Assembly (NCBI GenBank): GCA_037975125.1
Contig: CM075860.1
Span: 44,799,804-44,863,803, forward strand
Source: Latrodectus hesperus
Lineage: Eukaryota; Arthropoda; Arachnida; Araneae; Theridiidae
DNA length: 64,000 bases
Reading direction: 5' to 3'
The translations under genes were made by a program, and so were the position numbers. Every line of letters starts with the position of its first letter. Within the stretch, counting starts at the first letter, position 1. Positions 22,301 to 32,169 of the stretch are shown in pieces. Below the pieces are notes generated by a model. It saw nothing but the letters and a program-made list of their open reading frames with translations. It was not told the DNA's origin and did no database searches.

Positions 22301-23042
22301 AAAATCTTTAGAACTTATAATTACATCCAATTACCTTCCTGCCACAATATGGTCCGATTGTAAATCAGTTTTAGCAGCACTGCAAAATTCATATCCCAAA
22401 TCTTCAATCATTTCTCAAATTCTATTACAACACAACAGCAACAAACATATATTCTTAAATTGGTTAAAGGCCCACCAGGGCAACGAAGGCAATGAGCTAG
22501 CAGATGCAAAAGCTAAAGAAGGTGCTTCTCTTCCAATTTCTGAAATCACATCTCTACCCTGGTCCAAGGCAGCAGTCAAGCAATTATTAAAAAAAAGGAC
22601 TCTACAAAAATGGCAACAAGATTGGAACAACAATACAACAGGACGTTACCTCAATTCAATAAAACCAACAGTCTCCATCTCAACCTGTCTTGACCAACCG
22701 CAACTAAATTTCTTTATCACTAACCACGGACCTTTCCCCACCTATTACAAAAGAATCAAAAAAGCTAAAACTGATAAATGCATCTGCGGATCCATTGGCA
22801 CAAATCTCCATTATCTAACAGAATGTTCATTAACTCAAAAATTTCATCTTAAAAAATCAAATTCTCAATCAGTTCAACAGTTTCTCAATTTCTGCACTGC
22901 AAACCAAACAAGAAGACAACTAATCATAGCAATAGGCTCGTTACTAATGGACAAAAACCTGGACATCTGTGGCGACCAAAATCAACCAGTCAACACTGCA
23001 CCAAATGATACATCAGATGTGGACTCCTCAGATGAAGATTAA
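19335..23042 (+). CDS. LINE ORF2 polyprotein, intact: endonuclease, RT, RNase H (U6)
   Basis: 1235 aa, the only A-family ORF2 in the window without a break or truncation. APE-type endonuclease with LQINLQHSK (about 32-40), QEPYLY, CGDFNAQ (about 157) and CSDHNN. RT with LISLDIQKAFDNLWW (about 595), GCPQGSVSGPILWN and FADDTLFI (about 688). RNase H with YTDGSK (about 945), QAEAFA, WSDCKSV and NELADAKA. A CICGSIGTNLHYLTEC finger lies near residue 1149, with an acidic C-terminus. It would nick DNA and copy element RNA in the nucleus. ORF1 of the same unit is truncated, so it would need ORF1 from elsewhere. Confidence 0.9.
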   Translation: MANTNLFKNFTLTNTTHNTNLIDINVNELNFLQINLQHSKSALTQLLETIKNNQSHIILIQEPYLYQKTIKGTPLSLKTYYNNNSGTAKCAIFINAPFNPIQLITEDDIVVILINLLPKPLIIINVYASPSGNLDNTLQKIKIYLDKFSQNHHILLCGDFNAQNQLWNYTSNNSRGQLMETFITSNNLNLINTLNCPPTFTGPNGNGWPDLTITNNSLYPLIQNWTVQDHITCSDHNNITFSIKEKSTIFFNKRFNSKINKTKYLKLIKSDLKPYYSQLKECHSTDSLDNITEQILNKCKHNAELTFPLRNPTKQFKLNWWSPNLRQLKNKTRAHRRRFKMTQDPILRKQFLLQYKQSLAKYKKEILISKLNSWQTFCTKSKTTYGILEKIATNKLFKPTTFIPINQVQNNQNISEKIFTDLLHSSFPSQTDDQIPNPHTPKTTCTTADPQFTITELQTIIKSLNNSKAPGLDGLDNSIIKLIFRAHPKLILLLFNTCLNLNYFPKIFKIGQVIFFLKKNRQPNDPKSYRPICLLSALGKVFEKLITNRLKFYLENAKFLSDTQFGFRSKLSTENALLKITELTTINKQQDKYTALISLDIQKAFDNLWWPGLRATLNTLNLPLNLLKTFYNFLENRKLVIIHDNINIQKSHTRGCPQGSVSGPILWNVYFNKISNHQWPNHTNIITFADDTLFIISGETKEKLKLNCNATLEIFSTLCKELKLNVSPTKSKIMILGKKKQTLKYNPKITLNNISLKHTKVLNYFGIQIDAKFSFLYHIRSLKPRLLKIAQNFKSMINFTWGLKGKIMKTLYQTIIQRIILYGAIIWYDQPTIRKNRQLNTIERMFTLLITRSFKTMSTASLEILSGVPPLPLLAEQEKLRSALIQHHHSMSIENILFMPNSIENTPHKDLIHPANWSKGIKIYLPKNQTFQTTPPESTTWNFYTDGSKMDDSVGAAFVSYHNNNLQSTEIYRLHKLNSIFQAEAFAILKSLELIITSNYLPATIWSDCKSVLAALQNSYPKSSIISQILLQHNSNKHIFLNWLKAHQGNEGNELADAKAKEGASLPISEITSLPWSKAAVKQLLKKRTLQKWQQDWNNNTTGRYLNSIKPTVSISTCLDQPQLNFFITNHGPFPTYYKRIKKAKTDKCICGSIGTNLHYLTECSLTQKFHLKKSNSQSVQQFLNFCTANQTRRQLIIAIGSLLMDKNLDICGDQNQPVNTAPNDTSDVDSSDED

Positions 23043-23599
23043 AAACTGAAAATTAACATAAATACCAAATATAACAGACTTGCATTTCTAGGTCTTATGG
23101 ATCTGAACTTTAGAATTGCTCTCTTCAATTGGAGCCATCTGAACTATTACTATGTATCTTAAGTAACTTAATGTTTTGTATTACGAAGTAGTCTTTTTAA
23201 GTATTCTTTAGTTTTTTAGTAATAATCTTTATAAAACTTGTTTAAGGTTCATTTATAGCTTATTTACTAATGTCTAAAGTTGCATCATCAAATCATAAAC
23301 TAGTATTATTTCGCACAAGATTTTCATACCATAATCATGTTTTTCTTTAATAACTTCAACTTGTATATAGCATCATATTATTATTTTTTCATAATTTAGT
23401 TAATAATGTTAACTACAATAATCTCATTTTCCTTAGAATCTCATTGTATTTTATTCCATGTCATCATAAATTGCAACATTGTATATATCATCAAGTCTTT
23501 ATTATATTATCAAAGTTTTTTCTAAATGTTAACTACTACTCCTAATTCTACTTAAAATCTCATTGTAATTATTTTCTATATTATTATATAAATGTAAAA
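23043..23599 (+). other. U6 3' UTR, AT-rich part
   Basis: AT-rich spacer with two loosely similar stretches containing TTAGAATCTCATTGTA and TAAAATCTCATTGTAA (about 23430 and 23560). I see no ORF. Confidence 0.5.
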
Positions 23600-23654
23600 G
23601 AACTGTGATGTAGTGGGCTACTGCGTAGTCCACTACAGGCCTTAGCGCCCCACC
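23600..23654 (+). promoter_or_regulatory. Conserved 3' UTR RNA hairpin (U6 copy)
   Basis: GAACTGTGAT; arms TGTAGTGGGCTAC and GTAGTCCACTACA around TGC with one G-U pair; CAGGCCTTAGCGCCCCACC. Confidence 0.75.
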
Positions 23655-23688
23655 TCTGTATTTCTCTAATTTTATCAATAAAAAAGTC

Positions 23689-23760
23689 GGGTTGCGGTTC
23701 TGGGCGGGCGCCCCTGGGTTCTCCTGGGGGTGTTTGTTGCTCTTTTACAGATGTAGGGGG
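23689..23760 (+). promoter_or_regulatory. A-family 3' terminal module, interrupted (U6 copy)
   Basis: GGGTTGCGGTTCTGGGCGGG through GATGTAGGGGG, then the (GGTT)n end of LINE B1. The 3' half of the module, including the 13-bp terminus, is absent. Confidence 0.7.
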
Positions 23761-26700
23761 GTTGGTTGGTTGGGTTTAATGGCGCAAGGTCCAAAAACGG
23801 ACATTCTGCGCCAAGAATAAAGTTTAGAAGTAGATGTTTTATTTTATTTATTTTTTTTATTTATTCTTATTATTTTATTTTATTTATTAATTTATTTTAA
23901 AAACCCAAGCAACATTAAAATTTTAAAAATCAAAAATCATTGTATATATATATTAAAATCAAATCACACATAAAAGCAAAATCAAAATATATATACTTTT
24001 AAAATTTAAAAATGTAAATTAAATATAATGTATAAAACCTATTGCCCTCAAAAAGGCAAATAGGTTCCTGTGGGGTGGTTCCCCAAGCAAATCAAATAAG
24101 GTTAAAATATCACAATTAAAAAAGTGTAAACGATATTGGTTAAAATATGAACATTGAAATTAAAATATGATAAACAGTGAATGGTTCATCACACGTTTCA
24201 CACCATGGATTTAATTCGTTTAGAAACAAATGTCTATGTGTGAAACGTGTGTGTCCGATACGAAGGCGGGATAATCTTAAATCAGCACTTCGTATCGGTA
24301 AAACTTTTAATGAGGTGATGAATGGAAATATGGCACGCAATTTATTATTGACCTGCATGTTCCAAGACTCCTGCCAAAGATCTTGAGTAAATTTTTTAAC
24401 ACACCTTCTCACATCCAACAAAGGAATGGATGGAAGAGATGGGCCGGATGCAGATTTAGCAGCTGCATCAGCCCTCTCATTGCCATCGAGACCTACATGA
24501 CTTGGGATCCAGCAGAAAATTATTTCATATCCCTTGCCAGCAAGGGAATCTAATGCTCGGAAAATTCTAGACACAGCAGGATGACAATCAAAACTACTGT
24601 TCCGCAAAGCTTCCAACACACTCAAACTGTCAGTGTAAACACAGTATTTAAAGCTATCACTTGTATTCATCTGCTGAAGAGCTTGATATAAAGCAGTTGC
24701 TTCAGCAGAGAAGATGGAACAGGATGGATGGAGGCTGTAGCTCAGAGTTTTGTTTTCAGTAACTACAGCACATCCAACATGTCCTGCAGATTTTGATCCA
24801 TCTGTGAAAATTGGTGTGTACGTAGTGTACTGACAGCGATGTGAGGCATACATCTGCTGGAAAACAGTAGTTGTTGTATCTGATTTTCTAAAACGAGCAA
24901 AAGGATTTATGATTTTAATCTGTGGATCATACCAAGGTGGATGAGAAAAATACTCAGTTTTGTCAAAACGGACATCATATAGGTCAGATAGTAATAGATT
25001 AGATTTTGTTCGTGTGAGAAAAGGTGGAATGCTGTATGCACGAGCGTCATACAGCCTCATTAGTGCAGGTGTAGTAGGCCTGGAACGTAATGGATGATGA
25101 GGGTCAGACATGATTTTTGCATAATAACTGAGAGACAGCTGCATTCGTCTCAGGTCTAAAGGCAGTTGATGACATATTGCATATAGACTCTGGACGGGTG
25201 ATGTGCGGAATGCGCCTGAACATATTCTCAAAGCAGAGTGATGTATTGTATCCAATCTGCGTAAAACGGAAGACTTAGCAGATCCATACACAGAACACCC
25301 ATAGTCAATACGAGATAAAATTAATGACTGGTAGACACGAAGTAGTGCCGTGCGATCAGCACCCCAAGATGTATTAGAAAGCACCTTGAGGATATTAAGC
25401 GATCGCTCGCATTTCTTCCGCAAATGAAGAACATGCGGAAGAAAATTCAACTTTCGGTCAAAAATTATTCCCAGAAACTTTATCTCGTTGACAACAGGGA
25501 TAGGTGTATTATTTATATAGATAGTGGGATCATTATGTAGGCTAGTCTTCCTGCAGAAATGGACACAATTATTCTTGCTAGGAGACAGCGTGTGGCCATT
25601 CTCAGCACACCATGCAGCAAGTTTATTAACTGATGTTTGTAGTTGTCTCTCAATTAAACGCATGTTAGAACCCTCACATGAGATTTGCAGGTCATCAACA
25701 TAAAGCGTGCCATATACAGGAGGTGAAATTTGATGAAGGATGCAACTTATGTACAAGTTAAAAAGTGTGACACTTAAAATAGAGCCTTGGGGTACACCCT
25801 CGGCTTGAATAAAAGTATTGGAATATATTGTTCCAATACGTACTTTAAAAAACGGGAGCGTAGAAAATTTTTTAGGAATATCGGAAGATTACCCCGAAAG
25901 CCAAAATCATATAATGTACGGAGAATTCCGTATCGCCATGTACGGTCATATGCCTTCTCGATGTCAAAGAAAATGGAAACCAGATGGTTCCTCAGCACAA
26001 AAGCGTTGCGGATTTGGGTTTCCAAGTAAGTAATATTATCAAGAGTGGATCTTCCTTTACGGAAGCCACTCTGATTTATATGAATGCATTTATTTATTTC
26101 TAGGACATATACGAGACGGGCGTTGATCATACGTTCGAGAGTCTTACATAAGCAACTCGTCAGAGCTATTGGTCGATAACTCGAAGGAACAGAAGGATCC
26201 TTACCAGCCTTAAGGATTGGGATCACTATTGCTTCGCTCCAAGGTGATGGAAATGTGTTTTCTGTCCAGATCCTATTAAACAAAATTAATAAGTTCGATA
26301 GGGAATCTGGACTTAAATTTCGAAGCATTTGATAGCTGATTCCATCAGGTCCTGGACTGGTATTATTGGCCTGCTGTAATGCTCTCTTCAATTCCAACAT
26401 CCGAAATTCACAGTTGTAAGGCAAAGCTTGTCCATGGATGAAACGAATTGGTGTTCGCTCAGCACGACTCTTTGTCCTTAAGAACGAAGGACTATAAGAG
26501 TCGTTGCTCGAGACGCTAGCAAAGGATTCACTAAGGACGTTAGCAATGTCCTTAGGAGAAGAGTGTACAGCAGCTCCGGACTTTAGAATAGGAATAGAGA
26601 ATTCCCTATACATTCCATTGGCTGCTTTTACTCTTCTCCACAGCTGTTTACTGGATGTGGAAGAAGTTATTGATGATACATAGCGGGACCAAGATTCCTT

Positions 26701-26888
26701 CTGACTTCGACGACGAGCTCTCCGAGCTAATGCTTTTGCTCTCTTATAGGCGATAAGATTCTCCGTTGTGGGGTACCTTCTGAATAGCCCCCATAACTTC
26801 CTCTGTTTCTTATAGGTGTTTTGACATTCATCATTCCACCAAGGTTTGCAACGCCTGTGTGGTATAGAGGAACATTTAGGTATGGATG
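23761..26888 (-). mobile_element. B-family LINE copy B1 (I-like), 5'-truncated
   Basis: Minus-strand element whose 3' end (three TTGG repeats on the + strand, then the GGCGCA hairpin) lies at 23761 inside the U6 terminal module. It breaks off at 26888 within the EN-RT linker, directly against the 3' tail of B2. Motifs YVDDLQIS and FTDGSK identify it as an I-like LINE with RNase H. Confidence 0.85.
24140..26888 (-). pseudogene. B-family ORF2 fragment: RT and RNase H, frameshifted (B1)
   Basis: Reading from 26888 downward: linker RRCKPWWNDECQNTYKKQRK, RT with FFDIEKAYDRTWR, a one-base loss near 25850 that ends the first frame in FKPRVYPKALF, then YVDDLQISCEGSN, RNase H (FTDGSKSAGHVGCA, SAEATAL, YTDSLSV, NERADAAAK) and a CETCDEPFTVYHILIS finger. 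A further small indel near 24150 replaces the usual C-terminal 45 residues with MFIF. The endonuclease is absent. The sequence is clearly dead. Confidence 0.85.
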
Positions 26889-29547
26889 CTGGTTGGTTGG
26901 TTGGTTGGTTGGGTTTTATGGCGCAAGGTCCAAAGATGGACATGCTGCGCCAAGAATAAATTTTTCGGAGAATATATTTTATATTATTTACTTTTTTTAT
27001 TTTATTTATAAATATGTATTTCTTTTGAAAACCCAAGCAACATTAAAATTTTAAAAAACAAAAATTAGTGTAGAAATTATTTTAAAATCCATATATAATA
27101 GAACATAAAATTAAATAAATCAAATATATATAAATTTTAAAATATATAAATATAAATTTAGTAATTATATAAAATTTAAAAAACCTATTGCTCTTAAATA
27201 AGCAAATAGGTTTCTGTGGGGTGGTTCCCCCAGCAAATCAAACAAAGTTAAAAGGTTTGTTTTAAAAAATTTAAAACGGTAGACGTTAAAAGTGGAACAT
27301 GATATTAAAATATGATAAACAGTGAATGGTTCATCACACGTTTCACACCAAGGATTTAATTCATTTAGAAACAAATGTCTATGTGTGAAACGTGTGTGTC
27401 CGATACGAAGGCGAGTTAATCTAACATCAGCCCTTCGTAACGGTAAAACTGATAATGAGGTGAGGGATGGAAAAATGGTATGTAATTTGTTGACGACCTG
27501 CAAGTTCCATGATTCCTGCCAAAGACCATATATAAAACTTTTTATAACCTTTCTCACATCTGAGAGAGGAACCGATGGTAAAATTGGATCTGACGCAGCC
27601 TTTGCAGCTGCATCTGCTCTCTCATTGCCTTCAAGACCCATGTGGCTTGGTATCCAACAAAATACAATTTTTTTCCCTTGCCAGCAAGGGAATCCAATGC
27701 TTTAAAAATTTTGGACACAACAGGATGACAGGTAACACTATTGTTTTTCAAGGCTTCAATAATACTCATGCTGTCAGTATAGATACAAAATTGATGATAG
27801 TCTTCTGTATTCACGTGCTGAAGCGCATAATAAATAGCTGTAGCTTCAGCAGTAAAGATGGAGCAGGACGAATGTAGGCTGTAACTAAAATCTGCATTAT
27901 TGATACAAACTCCACAGCCCACATGTCCTGCGGTTTTAGATCCATCCGTGAATACAGGTTTGTATGATTGATTCTGACAGCGATGAGAATAGTATAGCTG
28001 TTGAAAAACAATAGGTGTTGTGTCCGACTTTTTAAACTGAGCAAAGGTATTTAAAAAGGTATTTGTTGGTTCATACCAAGGTGGATAGAGAAATTGATGA
28101 ATTGACTCCATCCGAACATCACATAGGTCTGTGAGCCAAAGATGTGATTTGGCTCTTGTGAGAAAAGGTTGGATGCTCAATGGTCGAGCATCATAAAGTC
28201 TTTTCAAAGAGGCATTAGGAACCATAGAACGTAATGGATGATCAGGGGTCGACATGATCTTAGTATAATAATTGAGAGACTGCTGCATACGTCGCAGGTC
28301 TAAAGGCAAATGTTGGCATATTGCATAAAGACTCTGGACGGGTGATGTGCGGAATGCGCCTGAACATATTCTCAGAGCAGAATGATGGACAGTGTCCAGT
28401 CTGCGTAAAACAGAAGACCTAGCAGATCCGTAAACAACACAACCGTAGTCTATGCGAGATAAAATTAATGATTGGTAAACTCGGAGGAGTGACGTGCGAT
28501 CAGCACCCCAAGATGTGTTTGAAAGCACCTTGAGGATATTAAGCGATCGCTCGCACTTCTTCCGCAGATATAATATATGCGGAAGAAAGGTTAATTTACG
28601 ATCAAATATCACTCCGAGGAATTTTACCTCACTGACCACTGGTATAGGTGTGTTGTTTATATGAATAACGGGATCATTGTGGAGGCTAGTCTTCCTGCAG
28701 AAATGGACACAATTGCTCTTGCTAGGAGATAGTGTATGGCCATTCTCAGCACACCATGCAGCAATTTTATTTACAGATGTTTGTAATTGTCTCTCAATTA
28801 AATTCATGTTGGACCCTTCACAAGATATTTGCAGGTCATCAACATACAAAGTACCATGTACAGAAGGTGAAAGTTGATGAAGTATGGTACTGATATGAAT
28901 ATTAAAAAGTGTGACACTTAAAATACTTCCCTGAGGAACACCTTCAGGTTGGTTAAAAGTATTGGACAAAGACGTACCAATACGAACTTTAAAACCACGG
29001 GAGCGTAAAAAGTTTTGTATAAATATCGGCAAATTACCCCTAAAGCCAAAATCATACATCCTACGGAGAATTCCATAACGGCACGTACGGTCATATGCCT
29101 TCTCTATGTCAAAGAAAATGGAAACGAGATGATTCCTTCGCACAAATGTATTGCGAATCTGCGTTTCCAGGTATGTAATATTATCAAGAGTGGATCTTCC
29201 TTTACGGAAGCCACTCTGATTGATATGAATACATTTATTTGTTTCTAAGACATGTACGAGACGGGCGTTGACCATACGTTCGAGAGTCTTACATAAGCAA
29301 CTCGTCAGAGCTATTGGTCGATAATTTGAAGGAACAGAAGGATCCTTACCAGCCTTAAGGATCGGAATCACTACTGCTTCGCTCCAAAGTGATGGAAATT
29401 TATTTTCAGTCCAGATCCTATTGAACAGGTAAAGTAAGTTCAACAGGGAATCTGGACTTAAATTACGAAGCATTTGATAGCTGATTCCATCAGGTCCTGG
29501 GCTAGTATCATTGGCCTGCTGTAAAGCTCTCTTCAATTCCAACATCC
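26889..29547 (-). mobile_element. B-family LINE copy B2 (I-like), 5'-truncated
   Basis: Minus-strand element with four TTGG repeats at 26889-26908 (its 3' end). It ends at about 29547 in the RT N-terminus, where A-unit U7 sequence starts. Its neighbour on the 3' side is B1 and not A sequence, so its original target cannot be read directly. Confidence 0.83.
27165..29547 (-). pseudogene. B-family ORF2 fragment: RT and RNase H, A7-run frameshift (B2)
   Basis: Begins MLELKRALQQANDTSPGPDG (just before the RT), then NYRPIALTS, FFDIEKAYDRT, GVPQGSILSVTLFN, YVDDLQIS, and RNase H (FTDGSKTAGHVGCG, TAEATAI, YTDSMSI). The frame breaks at a run of seven A (27668-27674 on the minus strand) inside LAGKGKK; the NERADAAAK part and the C-terminal CETCDEPFTVYHILIS finger are in the -1 frame, down to 27165. 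B5 carries exactly the same break. Confidence 0.85.
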
Positions 29548-30496
29548 AAGAAGACGTTTTAAATCAACTACAAATACAGAGATTAAACAAACCTTTATCA
29601 TAAAATATAAAAAATCGCTAGCTGAGTATAAAAAAGAAATCCTAACAAATAAACTAAACAGTTGGAAACACTTTTGCACAAATTCAAAAACCCCTTTTGG
29701 CGTTTTAACAAAAATAGCCACTAATAAAATTTTTAATCCAGCTTCTTTTGTACCATTTCATACAACACAAATTTCACAAAACCTAGCGAATTCCATCTTT
29801 GAAGACTTAATTGATAAATCCTTTCCAAAAAATCCAAATACCCCAGAAATAATCCAACCAACTACAAATAATCATTATCAAGACTTTTACAAAGAAGGAA
29901 TTGGAAACAACTATCAAAAAACTTAATAACTCAAAAGCTCCCGGTTTAGACGGGCTAGATAACAAAATAGTTAAACTAATCTTTATAGCTTTATCAAATT
30001 TTCTCCTAAATTTCTATAATAAATGCCTAAATCTCTATCATTTTCCTACAGCATTCAAGAAAGGCCAAATTATTTTCTTCATTAAAAAAGGAAAAGATCC
30101 AAAAGATCCTTTATCCTACAGACCAATCTGCTTTCTCTCTGCTCTAGGCAAAGTCCTAGAAAGACTATTAACAAACAGATTAAAACACCAATTAGAAATT
30201 AAAAAATTCTTAAGTACCAATCAATACGGGTTCCGTTCTAATTTATCTACGGAACATGCCCTACTAAAAATTAAAAACCAATTAGAAATAAATAAATCAA
30301 ATTATCTATATACCGCCTTGGTCAGTTTAGATATAGAAAAGGCCTTCGATTCGCTTTATTGGCCAAAGCTCAAATCAACATTAAATAACTTAAACCTACC
30401 AAAAAATATCCTACTTTCATTCTTTAATTTTCTATCAGATAGATCAATCACTTTCATTCACGATAACACTAATATAACTAATCCCCACCTAAGAGG
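29548..30496 (+). pseudogene. LINE ORF2 5' fragment up to RT, frameshifted (U7)
   Basis: Frame 2 from 29549 reads RRRFKSTTNTEIKQTFIIKY and goes on to IIQPTTNNHY; near 29885 the frame shifts by one base. From there LETTIKKLNNSKAPGLDGL, SYRPICFLSALGK, LVSLDIEKAFDSLYW and TNPHLRG are open up to the B3 insertion point. The remainder of the RT and all of RNase H lie beyond B3 at 36144-37884. Confidence 0.83.
30483..30496 (+). repeat. Target-site duplication of B3, left copy
   Basis: CCCCACCTAAGAGG, repeated at 36130-36143 on the other side of B3. The 14-bp repeat lies in the U7 RT coding sequence. The number of leading C residues is slightly ambiguous because the B tail ends in CAACC. Confidence 0.9.
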
Positions 30497-31029
30497 CCCC
30501 TCAGGGGGTTTACCTTCTTTAGGTAAACACGGGTGTCACAATCCCGAGGTACCCTAGTGATCTGTCCTCTTCTTTCTTTTCTTCTCTCCTCTACTCTTCT
30601 GCTTTTTCTTCCTCTTCTCCCTCAGTGTGGTTGCCTCGTAAGAGGTTGAGGGCTCCCCTTGAGTAGCTTTCGCCGCTCTGTTGCTATTAGCTACTCTTGG
30701 GGACTAAATCACCCACGTGTTTGCCGTGCGTGGAGACCCGTGTCCCTGGAAAGGAGGGTCCTGGTAATTGAGGCCCCCAGAGACCAATACATTACTTTGG
30801 CCTCTGCTTCAGGTAAACGGGAGGTGTGTTGTGGTCCTCAGCACATCAATCGGCTTTATGGATCAAGCGATCGGTACATCTACTGGGTGACTCGTTAAGG
30901 GTGGAGGCCACTTCAGGGATGTACTGTGAGCGTATAGGACCTGGCTAGCACTGGTGCAGCTGGTCTGCATCCCCTTGTTGGACTCGGTGGTGGGTGGTGC
31001 CGTCAGGTCCCGAATATTCCATCTTAAAT
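30497..31029 (+). other. B3 5' UTR with terminal hairpins
   Basis: The first 11 bases (CCCCTCAGGGG) can fold back on themselves. They are followed by a second hairpin, GGTTTACC with GGTAAACA around a TTCTTT loop. The rest is GC-richer than the A units and has a pyrimidine-rich tract (CTCTTCTTTC type, 30560-30625). An internal promoter is expected for this LINE class but no defined box is recognised. Confidence 0.65.
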
Positions 31030-32169
31030 ATGGAAACATTACTATTCTCATCTCTCCCACGGGAGCATACTTTTAAGTTAATAAAGGCAAGATTTTACAT
31101 TGTGAAAAGGAAGGAGGGTACCTTTGATAATGTATCCCCTTTCCTAATTCAAAAAGGTATTAGTGGCAATATCGGAGAAGTAAAGAGCATTCGGAAACTT
31201 CGTTCTGGTGATTTGATGGTAGAAGTTACTTCAGAAACGCAAGCAAATCTCATAAGCGGCATGAACATGCTAGCTAACCTTGAGGTGTCCGTCGAACCTC
31301 ATATGAACCTTAACTTCTCACGTGGTGTGGTATCCGCCAAGGATTTGCTAAATACGCCAACGGACGAGATCTTAGAAAATCTCATAGATCAAAAGGTCTG
31401 TGCTGTAAAACGCATCACTATCAGACGAGATGGGCAGTTTATTAATACTAAACATCTCGTACTGACATTTGCGACGCCAGACCTACCGCAGCATATTAAA
31501 GCTGCGTATATGCATCTATCCGTTAGGCCGTTCATTCCAAATCCTTTGCGTTGTTTCCAGTGCCAGACATTTGGACACTCCAAAGCGGCTTGTCGGGGCA
31601 AACTGACTTGCGCTCGCTGCGCAGCAGTTGGCCACGACAGCTCATCTTGTACTGCAAAGGAGAGGTGTGTCAACTGTAAAGGTGACCACCCCTCCTACGC
31701 TAGAAGTTGTCCTATCTGGATACTGGAAAAAGAAATCACAACCACTAAAGTTAAAAATAATTGTTCATACCCAGAGGCAAGACGTGCTGTCACAGCACGT
31801 ACACCTCAAGCAGGAGTTAGCTATGCATCTGTCGCCGCCAAGGTCACCAGAACAGCTAGTACACAAACCGATGCTCTTTCACTTCCACTAGTCAAATTAC
31901 CCCTTACATCTGATAAAAGCCAAAAATCAACCTCTACAACTATTCAACGTAGAAAAGCTCCGATGGCTAAGTCTAAAGCCATGAAGGCCTTAAAATTAAA
32001 ATCTGCAAAAGAGGGCAAAATTAGGCCCTCTATATCCACCCGTAAAGCCTTAAACCTGGAGGCTGATGCTGTTTCCTTACATCCCTCGGACGAAGATTTA
32101 TCGCTCGAGGAGATGTCGGATGACATGCCTTCCAGCTCCGGGAAAGGAGCTTTTCAAATTGAACAATAA
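31030..32169 (+). CDS. B-family ORF1, Gag-like zinc-knuckle protein (B3)
   Basis: 379 aa if started at the ATG at 31030 (METLLFSSLPREH); the frame is open about 12 codons further up but without an ATG. A central domain (about residues 50-170) resembles the RNA-binding region of I-clade ORF1 proteins. Three knuckles follow: CFQCQTFGHSKAAC, CARCAAVGHDSSSC and CVNCKGDHPSYARSC. The C-terminal 130 residues are K-, S- and T-rich and then acidic (PSDEDLSLEEMSDD). The stop TAA (32167-32169) lies inside the open ORF2 frame. B4 carries a close homologue. Confidence 0.88.
   Translation: METLLFSSLPREHTFKLIKARFYIVKRKEGTFDNVSPFLIQKGISGNIGEVKSIRKLRSGDLMVEVTSETQANLISGMNMLANLEVSVEPHMNLNFSRGVVSAKDLLNTPTDEILENLIDQKVCAVKRITIRRDGQFINTKHLVLTFATPDLPQHIKAAYMHLSVRPFIPNPLRCFQCQTFGHSKAACRGKLTCARCAAVGHDSSSCTAKERCVNCKGDHPSYARSCPIWILEKEITTTKVKNNCSYPEARRAVTARTPQAGVSYASVAAKVTRTASTQTDALSLPLVKLPLTSDKSQKSTSTTIQRRKAPMAKSKAMKALKLKSAKEGKIRPSISTRKALNLEADAVSLHPSDEDLSLEEMSDDMPSSSGKGAFQIEQ

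Larger units (their letters stand above)
18983..23760 (+). mobile_element. A-family LINE unit U6, 5'-truncated in ORF1, ORF2 intact
   Basis: Starts inside ORF1 immediately after the U5 terminus. ORF2 is complete. The 3' terminal module is cut at about 23760 by LINE B1, so the expected TGTCTAGAGCAAC end is missing here. Confidence 0.87.

Noticed and set aside
30659..30898. 79-aa ORF in the B3 5' UTR
   Set aside because: I see no domain, and it sits in the GC-richer leader, where chance ORFs are expected; whether B4 keeps the frame should be checked before giving it weight.
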